Assembly: GCF_000702945.1 (NCBI RefSeq)
Contig: NZ_JNLE01000003.1
Coordinates: forward strand, 1,411,501 to 1,475,500
Origin: Clostridium sp. KNHs205
Lineage (GTDB): Bacteria > Bacillota > Clostridia > Lachnospirales > Lachnospiraceae
Length of the DNA: 64,000 nucleotides
Direction: 5' to 3'
In this document: positions 28,921-37,425 of the stretch, in pieces
Numbering within the stretch: position 1 is the first letter of the stretch
How the letters are laid out: the number at the start of each line of letters is the position of its first letter
Notes under the pieces: generated by a model
Seen by the model: only the letters and a program-made list of their open reading frames with translations
Told to the model about the DNA's origin: nothing
The model's database searches: none
Made by a program: the position numbers and the translations under genes

Positions 28921-29799
28921 ATGGCAGATTATATAATAAGAGCAACAGCTGCAGACAATCAGATTCGTGCATTTGCAGCAACAACAAGAGAATTGACAGA
29001 GTATGCAAGAAGTGTTCATAATACAAGTCCGGTAGCAACTGCAGCCTTAGGAAGAATGCTGACAGCAGGTGCCATGATGGGTAGTATGATGAAAGGAACC
29101 GATGATTTGCTGACCCTTCAGATTAAAAGTGATGGACCAATCGGCGGTATTACGGTTACAGCAGATGCCTCTGCCAACGTGAAGGGTTACGTCTATCATC
29201 CGGAGGTTATGCTGCCCCCCAGTCCTGCTGGGAAGCTGGATGTAGGCGGTGCCGTAAATCCCGGAATCTTAAGCGTAATCAAAGATATGGGATTAAAGGA
29301 ACCTTATGTAGGCCAGACGCAGCTGGTTTCAGGTGAGATTGCGGAGGATTTGACCTATTATTTTGCAGCATCAGAGCAGATTCCTTCTTCTGTAGCCTTG
29401 GGAGTACTGATGAATAAAGATAATACGGTCAGAAAAGCCGGCGGCTTTATTATACAGCTTCTGCCCTTTGCAGAGGAAGAGGTAATACAGAAGCTGGAGG
29501 AAAAATTAGCAAGCCTTCCCTCTATTACTTCTTTATTAATGGAATATGAAACACCGGAGAGAATTCTTGAAATTATTCTTGGTGATATGGGACTTTCCAT
29601 TATGGATAAGATGGATACAAAGTTCGAGTGTAACTGTACAAAGGAAAGAGTAGAGAAGGCGATTGTGAGTATTGGTAGAACAGAAATACAGGAAATGATT
29701 GATGAGGACAAGCCTATTGAAGTAAACTGTCATTTCTGCAGCACCCATTATCACTTTACAGTAGATGATTTGAAAGATATAATAACTAGAAGTAAATAA
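28921..29799 (+). CDS. hslO: Redox-regulated chaperone Hsp33
   Basis: This 292-residue protein of normal Hsp33 length protects unfolded proteins under oxidative stress. The N-terminal domain includes RATAADNQIRAFAA and the C-terminal redox switch has the zinc cysteines CNC (near residue 239) and CHFC (near 271). Oxidation of these four releases zinc and activates holdase function. The last codons (AGT AAA TAA) are also the first unit of an 8-bp tandem repeat that continues downstream. Confidence 0.95.
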   Translation: MADYIIRATAADNQIRAFAATTRELTEYARSVHNTSPVATAALGRMLTAGAMMGSMMKGTDDLLTLQIKSDGPIGGITVTADASANVKGYVYHPEVMLPPSPAGKLDVGGAVNPGILSVIKDMGLKEPYVGQTQLVSGEIAEDLTYYFAASEQIPSSVALGVLMNKDNTVRKAGGFIIQLLPFAEEEVIQKLEEKLASLPSITSLLMEYETPERILEIILGDMGLSIMDKMDTKFECNCTKERVEKAIVSIGRTEIQEMIDEDKPIEVNCHFCSTHYHFTVDDLKDIITRSK

Positions 29800-29910
29800 G
29801 TAAATAAGTAAATAAGTAAATAAGTAAATAAGTAGATAAGTAGATAAGTAAATAAGTAAATAAGTAGATGGATAAATAAGTAAATAAGTAGATGGGTAAA
29901 TATGTAAATG
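29791..29910 (+). repeat. 8-bp microsatellite-like array overlapping the hslO stop codon
   Basis: About fourteen units of AAGTAAAT (variants AAGTAGAT, GGATAAAT) begin inside the last codons of hslO. Because 8 is not divisible by 3, the array places TAA stops in every forward frame. It looks like slippage expansion of the stop-codon context. Confidence 0.9.
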
Positions 29911-30039
29911 ATATTTTAGTAATTAGGTTAATAAAGAATCAAGGTTAATAAGAATAGCCATCTAAGTAGATAAATAGCCAATTAGGTAATAATTATGTTG
30001 TTACAGCAGCTCATTGAACTAAAGTAAATATGAAAAAAG

Positions 30040-30074
30040 TAACCGGGTACATATATTTGTGCCCGGTTATTTTT
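30040..30074 (+). terminator. Intrinsic terminator downstream of hslO
   Basis: TAACCGGGTAC (30040-30050) pairs with GTGCCCGGTTA (30059-30069) with one G-U, followed by TTTTT. It lies about 240 nt after the hslO stop, beyond the repeat array. Confidence 0.8.
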
Positions 30075-30112
30075 GCTTGTGACCATTTGGAAATAAACAC
30101 TTGTTGTATATT

Positions 30113-30236
30113 TAAAGGTAAAATATTAAGGCATAAATATTAAGGCATAAATATTAAAGGCATAAATATTAAAGGCATAAATATTAAAGGTATTAATTAT
30201 AAAAGGTCTAAATTATTGAGGGTATAAATTATTGAA
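30113..30236 (+). repeat. AT-rich tandem array, 14-17 bp units
   Basis: About eight units of AAAGGCATAAATATT with increasing divergence downstream. It occupies part of the 682-nt hslO to PNPOx spacer. Nothing else supportable lies in 30240-30470 apart from AT-rich sequence. Confidence 0.85.
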
Positions 30237-30481
30237 GATTAAATTATGAAAGTATATATTAATTTTAGGGTTTTAAATAATTATAATAGTAGAAGTTTAT
30301 ACAACTTGCTGTTAATTTATGGAATATATAATTTGAAATATTACCCATTAAATGTTATATTAAAACTATATACGAACTAAAAATCGCAACAAATATTTTT
30401 TTATCTGTATTTTGAACATAACCTACAGTTGTCATGTTCTATGTGGTACTCTTATTCTAAAATACTAGGAGGAAAAGAATA

Positions 30482-30907
30482 ATGAATGAAGAAATAATCG
30501 CTAGAGCCGGAGAAATCGTTGCAAGTAAGACTGGTGGCGGAAATGAGGGATATTGTGTATTGGCACTGATTGACACGGAAGGTTATCCGACAACCTCAAC
30601 GATATCCGCCTCCAAAGCTGATGGGATAAACTGGATTACGTTTTGCACTGGTCTTGGCAGCAACAAAACCAAACGAATTGAGAACTGTAACCGTGCCAGT
30701 GTCTGCTTTGACTCCTTAGATCATAATATTACACTGGTGGGTACCATAGAAATACTAACAGACCCTGAAATTAAAAAAGAGATGTGGTATGAGGGACTTG
30801 TAAATCACTTTAATGGACCTGAGGATCCGAACTACTGCGTTTTACGTTTTAGAACGGAGCGATACAATCTTCTTGTAGATTGGAAGGAAGCGAGCGGTAA
30901 TTTATGA
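30482..30907 (+). CDS. Pyridoxamine 5'-phosphate oxidase family protein
   Basis: This 141-residue split-barrel protein has TEGYPTTSTISASKADG (residues about 32-48) and ITFCTGLGSNKTKRIENCNRA, the strand and basic patch typical of stress-protein-26-like FMN binders. It is too short and diverged to be a true PdxH, so oxidase activity on pyridoxamine is not implied. AGGAGG precedes ATG 30482. It overlaps the VOC gene by 4 nt (ATGA), so the two form an operon. Confidence 0.82.
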   Translation: MNEEIIARAGEIVASKTGGGNEGYCVLALIDTEGYPTTSTISASKADGINWITFCTGLGSNKTKRIENCNRASVCFDSLDHNITLVGTIEILTDPEIKKEMWYEGLVNHFNGPEDPNYCVLRFRTERYNLLVDWKEASGNL

Positions 30908-31278
30908 AGAGGCTACTCATGCAAATCTACGCAAAAAACAGAGCGGAAGCCTTTGAGTTTTATAAAATAGCTTTTAACGCCGAACTTGGGTGGTGTGATA
31001 GGGATGAAAACGGAAACATTATACATGCAGAGCTTGATATATGCGGGCAAAATATAGCAGTGGGTGAATTATATAACGAACCCAAAGAGATGGCAATCGG
31101 AAATACTATGCAGTTTTGCTTGCAGTTCGACAAAGGGGAAGAGCATATTATAAAACAAGCTTATGAAGCTATGAAAGAGGAGGGGAACGTGCTTGCACCC
31201 CTGGGGCCTTGCTTTTTCAGTCCATATATGACTGATATTATAGATAAATATGGTGTTCACTGGTGTTTATTTATATAA
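30904..31278 (+). CDS. VOC-family (glyoxalase/PhnB-like) protein
   Basis: This 124-residue protein begins MQIYAKNRAEAFEFYKIAFNAELGW after a short lead. It has a central FCLQFDKGEEHIIKQAYEAM and ends SPYMTDIIDKYGVHWCLFI, the layout of PhnB/DUF3036-like vicinal oxygen chelate proteins. The activity is unknown. It is translationally coupled to the preceding flavin-type gene. Confidence 0.8.
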   Translation: MKRLLMQIYAKNRAEAFEFYKIAFNAELGWCDRDENGNIIHAELDICGQNIAVGELYNEPKEMAIGNTMQFCLQFDKGEEHIIKQAYEAMKEEGNVLAPLGPCFFSPYMTDIIDKYGVHWCLFI

Positions 31279-31665
31279 AATATGATTTTTGATATTAGGG
31301 TGCAGAATCTCCTCTTTGCGGTATTCTGCGAACAATTTGGAAAAGTATCACCAACCATGTCCCCAAAACCGCACCTTGTTTCCCGCAAAGTGGAACCTTA
31401 AATACAGCACAAGCAGGTTTTCAAACACGCCCTGGTATGACTTGTTAAAACATAATTTACACTTTTGATTGTTGAAGTGTACATCTGCAACCAAATGAGG
31501 CATGTAGTGGGAGATGGTGAGAAATAAAGTAAATTTAGCACTTTTTATGAGGTACCGCAAGTACTTACTGTATAAATAGGAGCTGGTGATTAATAACAGG
31601 ATTTTCGCAGGAGAATTCAGCCTGAAGCCCAATGTTAATACAATATGAGAAAGGAGTGTTATTAT
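31279..31665. other. 387-nt spacer, no recognised gene
   Basis: It contains a GCAGAAT/ATTCTGC hairpin (31302-31329) just after the VOC gene. A 94-codon open frame on the minus strand (31348-31632) resembles nothing I know and has no clear ribosome site. It could be a remnant of a lost gene. Confidence 0.4.
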
Positions 31666-33096
31666 ATGAGAATTGAAAAAGCAACACCTGAATCACAAGG
31701 AATCCCTTCTTCAGCGATTCTAAACTTTTTAAACAAGGTAAATGAACAAAAACTTGAAGTCCATTCGTTTATGCTGCTAAAGAACGGTAAAAATATCGCC
31801 GATTGCTGGTGGAAACCCTATGCAGCCTAATACAGACATCAGTTGTTTTCCCTGAGCAAGAGCTTTACATCTATTGCAATTGGTCTGGCTGTTGAAGAAG
31901 GTTTGCTAACAACAGATACACTGGTAGCTGATATCTTTGCCGACGAAATGAAAGAGCTAGGTGAAAAGGTTGATGAAAAAATCAAGAGAATTACCGTTAA
32001 AAACCTTCTCACAATGGGAACTGGAATGACTTATGAAAACTGGGTATGGGATGAGGAAGAGGATTCTAACAACATACTTGAATTTTTAAGATCCCATGTT
32101 AAAAATGAGCCAGGAAGTACTTTTTTCTATAATACACTTGCTACATATATGTGCTCAGCAATAATTACCAGGTTAACCGGACAAAAGCTTGTAGATTACC
32201 TTATGCCGAGGTTGTTCGAACCTCTGGGTATCGATCCTTTCTGGGAAGAAGACAAGCTAGGAGTCAGTTATGGTGGCTTTGGATTAAATATCAAAACAGA
32301 GGATATCGCTGTTTTTGGGCAAATGCTGCTTCAAAAGGGAGAATTTAATGGCAGGCAGCTCGTACCGGAGGCTTGGGTGAAAGAAGCGACCTCCAAACAA
32401 ATCAATAATGGTGATGATGCTGACAGCGATTGGGCGCAGGGATATGGCTACCAGTTCTGGAGATGTGTTCCTGCTGGTGTATATCGTGGAGACGGCATGT
32501 ATGGGCAATACTGTATAGTGATGCCTGAGCAGAACTGTGTGATTGCCGTAACCAGCAACCTTGACATGGATAAATTCATGAAGCTTATTTGGAGTGACCT
32601 TCTTCCTTGGCTGGGCGGAGACGAAGCTATGCCCCAAAGTAACGATTATGACAAGCTGGTTGAGTTTGCAGCCGGACAAACACATCTAAAAGTAAACGAA
32701 AATGCCGAAGCGTATCCAACCTTTCGAGCAGTTTACAAGCTTTCTCCAGACACGAAAGTTCCGGATGAGTTTAAGCTTAACAAACTTAGTTTTGATTTTG
32801 AAAATGGAGAGTGTCTACTTGCACTCTATATGGAGGGTAATCAACAGCCCTTATATGTAGTTCGTTTTGTTGAAAAACAATGGGTAGAAACCGCAAAACC
32901 CTTCTGGTTTTCTGAATATTTTTACAGGGCTGTGTGTTATGGTGAGTGGAACAACGAAGATTTTGAAGCCAACGTGTGGCATTATGAGACTCCTGTCAAT
33001 ACAAAGCTCTGCTTTACATTCAGTGAGGAGAGAAGAAGCTTGACGTTACAAGTGAAAGCACAGATAGAATTGTCACTTAGTTATATTAGAGTATAA
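31666..33096 (+). pseudogene. Serine hydrolase (beta-lactamase/PBP4* type) interrupted by one stop codon
   Basis: The frame from ATG 31666 (AAGGAG upstream) encodes a class C-like serine hydrolase. An in-frame TAA at 31828-31830 falls after WWKPYAA, and the same frame continues without shift as YRHQLFSLSKSFTSIAIGLA. The catalytic SxxK (SLSK) lies just after the stop. Later motifs are present (FFYNTLATYM with the YxN-like triad position; WAQGYGYQFWR near the C-terminal third). Restoring the stop to a sense codon gives about 476 residues, normal for the family. An internal TTG 31843 has no ribosome site and would start two residues before the nucleophile motif. The gene is probably inactive unless the stop is suppressed or is a sequence error. 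Confidence 0.85.
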
Positions 33097-33248
33097 AATA
33101 TTTTACTATAGCCGGGGAATATGAAAATTATGCACTTTCTTATTAATTAATACACCGGGCAGGGCAGCTTAAGTTGGGAATTCTAAAAAATAATTATAAA
33201 AATAAAGTATAAGGGCTAATATAATTTTATATAAGGACATGGTGAATT

Positions 33249-33590
33249 ATGGCAAAATATGAACGAAAATTAAAAGGAGACTTCCAGGAATTATTAAACT
33301 GGGTACATAGAGATATTACCAATGGCAGTTCTTCGGTTAGTTATGAGGATGGCAGTGATTTTGTTTTACCAGGGTCAAGGATAGCTGTCCGGGTCTATGA
33401 AAGATACAGTATGGCTGGTGGTAATCGTGTAAGCATGAATGTAACGATTGCAGGAGCTGGTGATGATTTATTTATCAGTGCGATTACCTCTGGAGGCAGC
33501 CAGGCAGTATTCTTTAAGATGAATACCATTGGTGAAGAAACATTTCTTGAATTATGCATAGAGTCAGTGCAAAACTATATACGAAAATGA
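33249..33590 (+). CDS. DUF6054-like conserved hypothetical protein
   Basis: This 113-residue protein has no signal or membrane segment. It has alternating hydrophobic strands (RIAVRVYERYSMAGGNRVSMNVTIAG, written here as a region covering residues about 44-70) and a C-terminal helix. It resembles small DUF6054-type proteins of clostridia, from memory. The function is unknown. AAGGA lies about 13 nt before ATG 33249. Confidence 0.6.
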   Translation: MAKYERKLKGDFQELLNWVHRDITNGSSSVSYEDGSDFVLPGSRIAVRVYERYSMAGGNRVSMNVTIAGAGDDLFISAITSGGSQAVFFKMNTIGEETFLELCIESVQNYIRK

Positions 33591-33600
33591 TAAATAAGTA

Positions 33601-33831
33601 ATGGACATTCCCAATATTGCTAATAGAATCGAAACACCAGAGGATATAAGAAAAGGAGATATTCTTGCAAAGCTTGGAAATCATGTAATGTTATTTGTTG
33701 GATTTAGCAGAGATGAGAAAGATACAGCTATTATAATTGATTCTACAAGAAGTACAGGAAAAGTCTCTCTGAGGGAAGTAAATATGAGGGTATTATATCA
33801 TAATGGTTATGGGATGTATCGAAAGATTTGA
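33601..33831 (+). pseudogene. Probable C-terminal remnant of an NlpC/P60- or amidase-like protein
   Basis: This 76-residue frame contains RKGDILAKLGNHVMLFVG and IIDSTRSTGKVSLREVN, which look like the His-containing half of a cell-wall amidase/NlpC-P60-like fold. The Cys half and any signal peptide are missing, and no ribosome site precedes ATG 33601, which is 10 nt after the previous stop. I read it as a truncated remnant; a very small intact protein cannot be excluded. Confidence 0.5.
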
Positions 33832-33873
33832 TTTCATATAGCAATATGATAATATCATGAGAGGAGACGGGGT

Positions 33874-34002
33874 ATGAAGTATTTACTAAAAAGTGGCGTT
33901 GCTATTATGATATATGCAGTTCTGCTACTCATTTTAGATGTTGAAATCGGAATAGGTATAAAGGACAAATGGGATAAGCTTAAGAAGTGGACCAGACAAT
34001 AA
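33874..34002 (+). CDS. Small single-pass membrane protein, 42 residues
   Basis: ATG 33874 has a strong ribosome site (GAGAGGAGACGGGGT). The 42-residue product has one hydrophobic helix (residues about 5-22, LKSGVAIMIYAVLLLILD) and a basic C-terminal tail rich in Lys/Trp (DKWDKLKKWTRQ). A terminator follows, making a self-contained gene. It is not a family I recognise. Confidence 0.65.
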   Translation: MKYLLKSGVAIMIYAVLLLILDVEIGIGIKDKWDKLKKWTRQ

Positions 34003-34028
34003 GTGCATTAGTACATTCATGAACTATG

Positions 34029-34054
34029 AAAGGAGGGGAAACTCTCCTTTTATT
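34029..34054 (+). terminator. Terminator after the 42-residue gene
   Basis: AAAGGAG (34029-34035) pairs with CTCCTTT (34044-34050), followed by a T-rich TATTTATT. Confidence 0.6.
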
Positions 34055-34065
34055 TATTCTCTAAA

Positions 34066-34125
34066 TGAATAATCTAAAAGAATAATCTAAAAGAATAATC
34101 TAATAGATTAATCTATTAGAATAAT
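34066..34125 (+). repeat. Short AT-rich repeats ending in a 22-nt perfect palindrome
   Basis: GAATAATCTAAAA repeats three to four times at a 13-bp step. The last unit merges into a perfect 22-nt palindrome at 34099-34120 (arms TCTAATAGATT). Confidence 0.7.
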
Positions 34126-34279
34126 TGTAATGAAATTCAAACCAATGTAAAATGTATTAAGAAACTTTCGTAAAATTTAGAACTGTAGCATAATAAGGAG
34201 ATTGCCGTAGAATATAACAACAGTCATACTTCCGGAAAAAAACACATTTCTATGTAAAATATACAAAATATCCTTCGCT

Positions 34280-34309
34280 TTTACATTGCTGTTTTACGAA
34301 ATATATAGT
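34280..34309 (+). promoter_or_regulatory. Candidate promoter of the GH94 gene
   Basis: TTTACA (34280-34285), an 18-nt spacer and TATAGT (34304-34309). CGAAATATATAGTAAAAT around the -10 is echoed downstream by CGAAATATTTCGTAAAAT (34362-34379), whose CGAAATATTTCG part is a perfect palindrome and a possible operator. Confidence 0.5.
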
Positions 34310-34343
34310 AAAATAAGAATAGCGTATAGACAAGATATTATTG

Positions 34344-34370
34344 TATCGCAAGAGCAACTTGCGAAATATT
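34344..34370 (+). repeat. Hairpin element, copy 4 (weaker match)
   Basis: TATCGCAAG, loop AGCAA, then CTTGCG (34358-34363) and AAATA. The six-pair core CGCAAG/CTTGCG is perfect but the outer TAT pairs are mismatched, so it is a looser relative of the other three. It lies about 30 nt before the GH94 start. Confidence 0.45.
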
Positions 34371-34395
34371 TCGTAAAATGAAAAGGAGTGTTAAA

Positions 34396-36789
34396 ATGAA
34401 TTACGGTTATTTCGATGAAGAACAGAAAGAATATGTAATCACAAAACCCAATACGCCTGCACCTTGGGCGAATTATCTTGGCTCTCCGGAATATGGGGCT
34501 ATAATATCCAATAATGCGGGTGGTTATAGTTTTGTAAAGAGTGGAGCAAATGGAAGAATTCTCAGATATCATTTTAACAGCGATGATACACCGGGAAGGT
34601 ATCTTTATATCAGGGACGATGAATCCGGTGACTACTGGTCTGCTTCCTGGCAGCCCGTAGGTAAGGACTTAGAGGTATATAAGAACGAATGCCGCCATGG
34701 TACGGCTTATACCAGGATGACTGCGGAATATGCAGGCATAACCAGTGAAGCTCTTTATTATGTTCCTCTGAATAAGACCTATGAAGTTTGGAGGCTGAAA
34801 GTTAAGAATGATTCTGATGTGGTAAGAAAGCTGTCAGCCTTCAGCTACGCGGAGTTTACCAATGACAGCAATTATGAGCAGGATCAGATTAATCTGCAGT
34901 ATACTTTATTTATAACCAGAACATATTTTAAAAACAATAAAATATTCCAGACAATAAATGAGAATGAACTGAAAAATGCCGAAGGCAGCAATGACAAAGA
35001 GCGTTTCTTTGGCTGTGTAGGTGCTGAGGTTACCTCTTATAATGGAGATAAAGGGGCATTTATAGGTAATTACCATACCTACGGCAATCCTGTGGCAGTA
35101 GAAAGAGGACGCTGCGACAATGTGTTAAACTACAACTCAAACGGCTGCGGAGCCCTTCATTCAGCCTTTACCTTAAACCCCGGTGAGACAAAAGAAATCG
35201 TATATATTCTTGGCAGATACAATGACAAAGAATCCGATAAGATCTTAAAGGCTTATGAAGATATAAGTGTAACCGAAAAAGAGCTTAAGGAATTAAAGGA
35301 TTACTGGCACAGCAAGTTGAATAATTTCCAGGTAAGCACCCCCAGCAAGGAATTTGACAGTATGATCAATACCTGGAACGCTTATCAGTGCTTTATTACC
35401 TTCATCTGGTCCAGAGCAGCTTCTTTCGTCTACTGCGGACAGAGAAACGGCTATGGATACCGTGATACCGTACAGGATATCCAGGGAATTATCCATCTGG
35501 ATCCTGCTATGGCGAAGGAAAGAATCCGCTTTATGCTCTCTGCTCAGGTAGATAACGGCGGTGGTCTGCCTCTGGTTAAATATGACCATAATGCCGGACA
35601 TGAGGATACTCCCGATGATTATTCCTATGTACAGGCTACAGGTCATCCTGCTTATCGTGCAGATGATGCCCTATGGTTATTCCCTACTATCTTAAAATAC
35701 ATCGGAGAGACCGGAGATACCCAGTTCCTGAAAGAGGTTGTTCCTTATGCCAACAAAGATGAGGATACCGTATACGGACATTTAAAACGCGCAATCCTTT
35801 TCTCTATGGAAAGAATGGGAGATCATAATATGCCTGCCGGTCTTCACGCAGACTGGAATGATTGCTTAAGACTTGGTAAGAAAGGTGAATCAACCTTTGT
35901 TGCCCTCCAGCTTTATTATGCTATGAGTATTATCAAGGATTTTGCAGAAGATCAGAAAGACAGTGATTATATTGAATACATCAATAAGGTACAGGCAGAG
36001 CTGGGCGAGATAATTCAGAAGCTTTGCTGGGAAGACGACAGATATATTCGCGGTATTAAAGAAGACGGTCAGGTGATCGGCTCAAAGAAAGATAAAGAAG
36101 CAAGCATGTGGCTGAATCCCCAGTCCTGGTCAGTAATCAGCGGACTTGCAAGCAAGGAACAGGCAGAAGCAGCACTGGAATCCGTACACAGAGAATTAAA
36201 TACTCCTTATGGTGTAAGAATAATGGCACCATCCTTTAAGGATCATGCCTTCCCAGGAGCCCTTGCCATTCTTTTTAATCCCTCCACAAAAGAAAACGGC
36301 GGTATCTTCTCTCAGCCACAGGGATGGATTATACTTGCCGAAAGCTTGATGGGACACGGAAACAGAGCCTTTGAATACTTTAAAGAAAGCTCCCCGGCTT
36401 CCTTAAATGATCAGGCAGAAATCCGTGTATTGGAGCCTTATGTTCACGGACAGTTTACCGAAGCAACGGAAAGTCCCTTTGAAGGACGTTCACATGTGCA
36501 CTGGCTCACCGGAACCGCCTCCACAGTCATGGTTGGCTGTGTGGAAGGTATTCTTGGTATGAGACCGGATATGTACGGTCTAAGAGTTGCACCGGCCATT
36601 CCTTCTGACTGGAAAGAGATAACCATTAATAAATCCTTCAGAGGAAAGCTCTTAAATATCAAAGTAGAGAATCCAAACGGTGCAGAAGGCGGTTACAAGG
36701 AAATATATCTAAATGGAGTAAAGCTTTCCGATAATTATATTCCTGAGAACCAGATGAAGGAAAAGAATGAAGTGATTTTGATAATGTAA
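34396..36789 (+). CDS. GH94 glycoside phosphorylase (cellobiose phosphorylase class)
   Basis: This 797-residue protein starts MNYGYFDEEQKEYVITKPNT, the opening of family GH94. The sequence APWANYLGSPEYGAIISNNA follows, then the catalytic-acid motif HADWNDCLRLG with the general-acid Asp at about residue 486. The C-terminal GENGGIFSQPQGW-like block (KENGGIFSQPQGW) and HVHWLTGTAST bind phosphate and sugar. Family enzymes split beta-glucosides with phosphate to sugar-1-phosphate, saving ATP. The exact acceptor (cellobiose, laminaribiose, cellobionate or chitobiose) cannot be told from sequence by eye. ATG 34396 is chosen over 34378 because AAAGGAG lies between them. Confidence 0.9.
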   Translation: MNYGYFDEEQKEYVITKPNTPAPWANYLGSPEYGAIISNNAGGYSFVKSGANGRILRYHFNSDDTPGRYLYIRDDESGDYWSASWQPVGKDLEVYKNECRHGTAYTRMTAEYAGITSEALYYVPLNKTYEVWRLKVKNDSDVVRKLSAFSYAEFTNDSNYEQDQINLQYTLFITRTYFKNNKIFQTINENELKNAEGSNDKERFFGCVGAEVTSYNGDKGAFIGNYHTYGNPVAVERGRCDNVLNYNSNGCGALHSAFTLNPGETKEIVYILGRYNDKESDKILKAYEDISVTEKELKELKDYWHSKLNNFQVSTPSKEFDSMINTWNAYQCFITFIWSRAASFVYCGQRNGYGYRDTVQDIQGIIHLDPAMAKERIRFMLSAQVDNGGGLPLVKYDHNAGHEDTPDDYSYVQATGHPAYRADDALWLFPTILKYIGETGDTQFLKEVVPYANKDEDTVYGHLKRAILFSMERMGDHNMPAGLHADWNDCLRLGKKGESTFVALQLYYAMSIIKDFAEDQKDSDYIEYINKVQAELGEIIQKLCWEDDRYIRGIKEDGQVIGSKKDKEASMWLNPQSWSVISGLASKEQAEAALESVHRELNTPYGVRIMAPSFKDHAFPGALAILFNPSTKENGGIFSQPQGWIILAESLMGHGNRAFEYFKESSPASLNDQAEIRVLEPYVHGQFTEATESPFEGRSHVHWLTGTASTVMVGCVEGILGMRPDMYGLRVAPAIPSDWKEITINKSFRGKLLNIKVENPNGAEGGYKEIYLNGVKLSDNYIPENQMKEKNEVILIM

Positions 36790-36793
36790 TAAA

Positions 36794-36838
36794 AAATATA
36801 GGCGCGGGCTGTCCTTTAGATAGTCCGTGCCTATATTT
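36794..36838 (+). terminator. Bidirectional terminator between GH94 and XRE genes
   Basis: A 17-nt arm starting AAATATAGGC (36794) pairs with its near-complement ending CCTATATTT (36838), with a few G-U or mismatched pairs. A-run upstream and T-run downstream make it usable from both strands. Confidence 0.75.
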
Positions 36839-36864
36839 AATTGAAGGAAATATCTTTACAGTGG

Positions 36865-37311
36865 TTACAGATGATTCAAGCTTTTTTTGCTAAGCAGTTC
36901 AAGTCGGTAACGTTCAAGTTCCCGTGCGATTTCATCATCCGGTAGCTGATTCCTGTATATTTCTATCATTTTTCCTATCATGAATTCTTTATTTTCCTGA
37001 TTAAGCCTGTCATAATAACGTATGAGTTTCTTGTGCTCAGTTGTCAACGGTAGGGTCTGATAATTAGGGACTGCATTGGCATTGCATTGCATCGTATTTT
37101 CATTTTGGGTTTGAGAATTGCTTATGCCTAAAAGAAAATCGGTGGAGACATTGAAAAACTTAGCCAATGACAGTAAGGTTTCTACAGTTGGGAGCTTTTT
37201 GCCGTTTTCATAGTATGCAATGGTGCTTTGGGTCAGATTTAATCTTTGCGCCAGATCCTTCTGGGTTAATCCTCTGTGTTCTCTCAGTTCTTTTAATCTT
37301 GCATCAAACAA
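36865..37311 (-). CDS. XRE-family transcriptional regulator
   Basis: This 148-residue protein has a Cro/C1 helix-turn-helix at its N-terminus (ELREHRGLTQKDLAQRLNLT and QSTIAYYENGKKLP, residues about 7-45). A polar linker and a helical C-terminal region (LIRYYDRLNQENKEFMIGKM) follow, the build of SOS-independent phage-like or stress repressors without a protease domain. The start is TTG 37311: AGGAGG lies 7 nt before it, whereas the longer frame from 37425 adds hydrophobic residues with no ribosome site. A palindrome upstream may be its operator. Confidence 0.85.
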   Translation of the reverse strand: MFDARLKELREHRGLTQKDLAQRLNLTQSTIAYYENGKKLPTVETLLSLAKFFNVSTDFLLGISNSQTQNENTMQCNANAVPNYQTLPLTTEHKKLIRYYDRLNQENKEFMIGKMIEIYRNQLPDDEIARELERYRLELLSKKSLNHL

Positions 37312-37388
37312 AACAGCACCTCCTGATTTGATATTATATAATAATTTATAACTGTTTGGTGTTAATATAACCAAAATAAATAATTGGA

Positions 37389-37417
37389 TTGACAAATATG
37401 ACTTAAAGTCATAAAAT
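37389..37417 (+). promoter_or_regulatory. Plus-strand promoter with a palindromic operator in its spacer
   Basis: TTGACA (37389-37394), a 17-nt spacer and TAAAAT (37412-37417). The palindrome TATGACTTAAAGTCATA (37397-37413) fills the spacer. On the minus strand, TTGTCA (37395-37390), 16 nt and TATATT form a promoter for the XRE gene that starts at the same place. The layout is typical of a divergent repressor-controlled switch. Confidence 0.65.
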
Positions 37418-37425
37418 GTAAACAT

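Noticed and set aside
31348..31632. 94-codon minus-strand frame as a transposase fragment
   Set aside because: No transposase motif, no terminal repeats and no ribosome site; left as unexplained spacer.
31843..33096. Independent gene starting at TTG 31843
   Set aside because: It would begin only two residues before the catalytic SxxK and has no ribosome site; the upstream frame clearly encodes the missing N-terminus.
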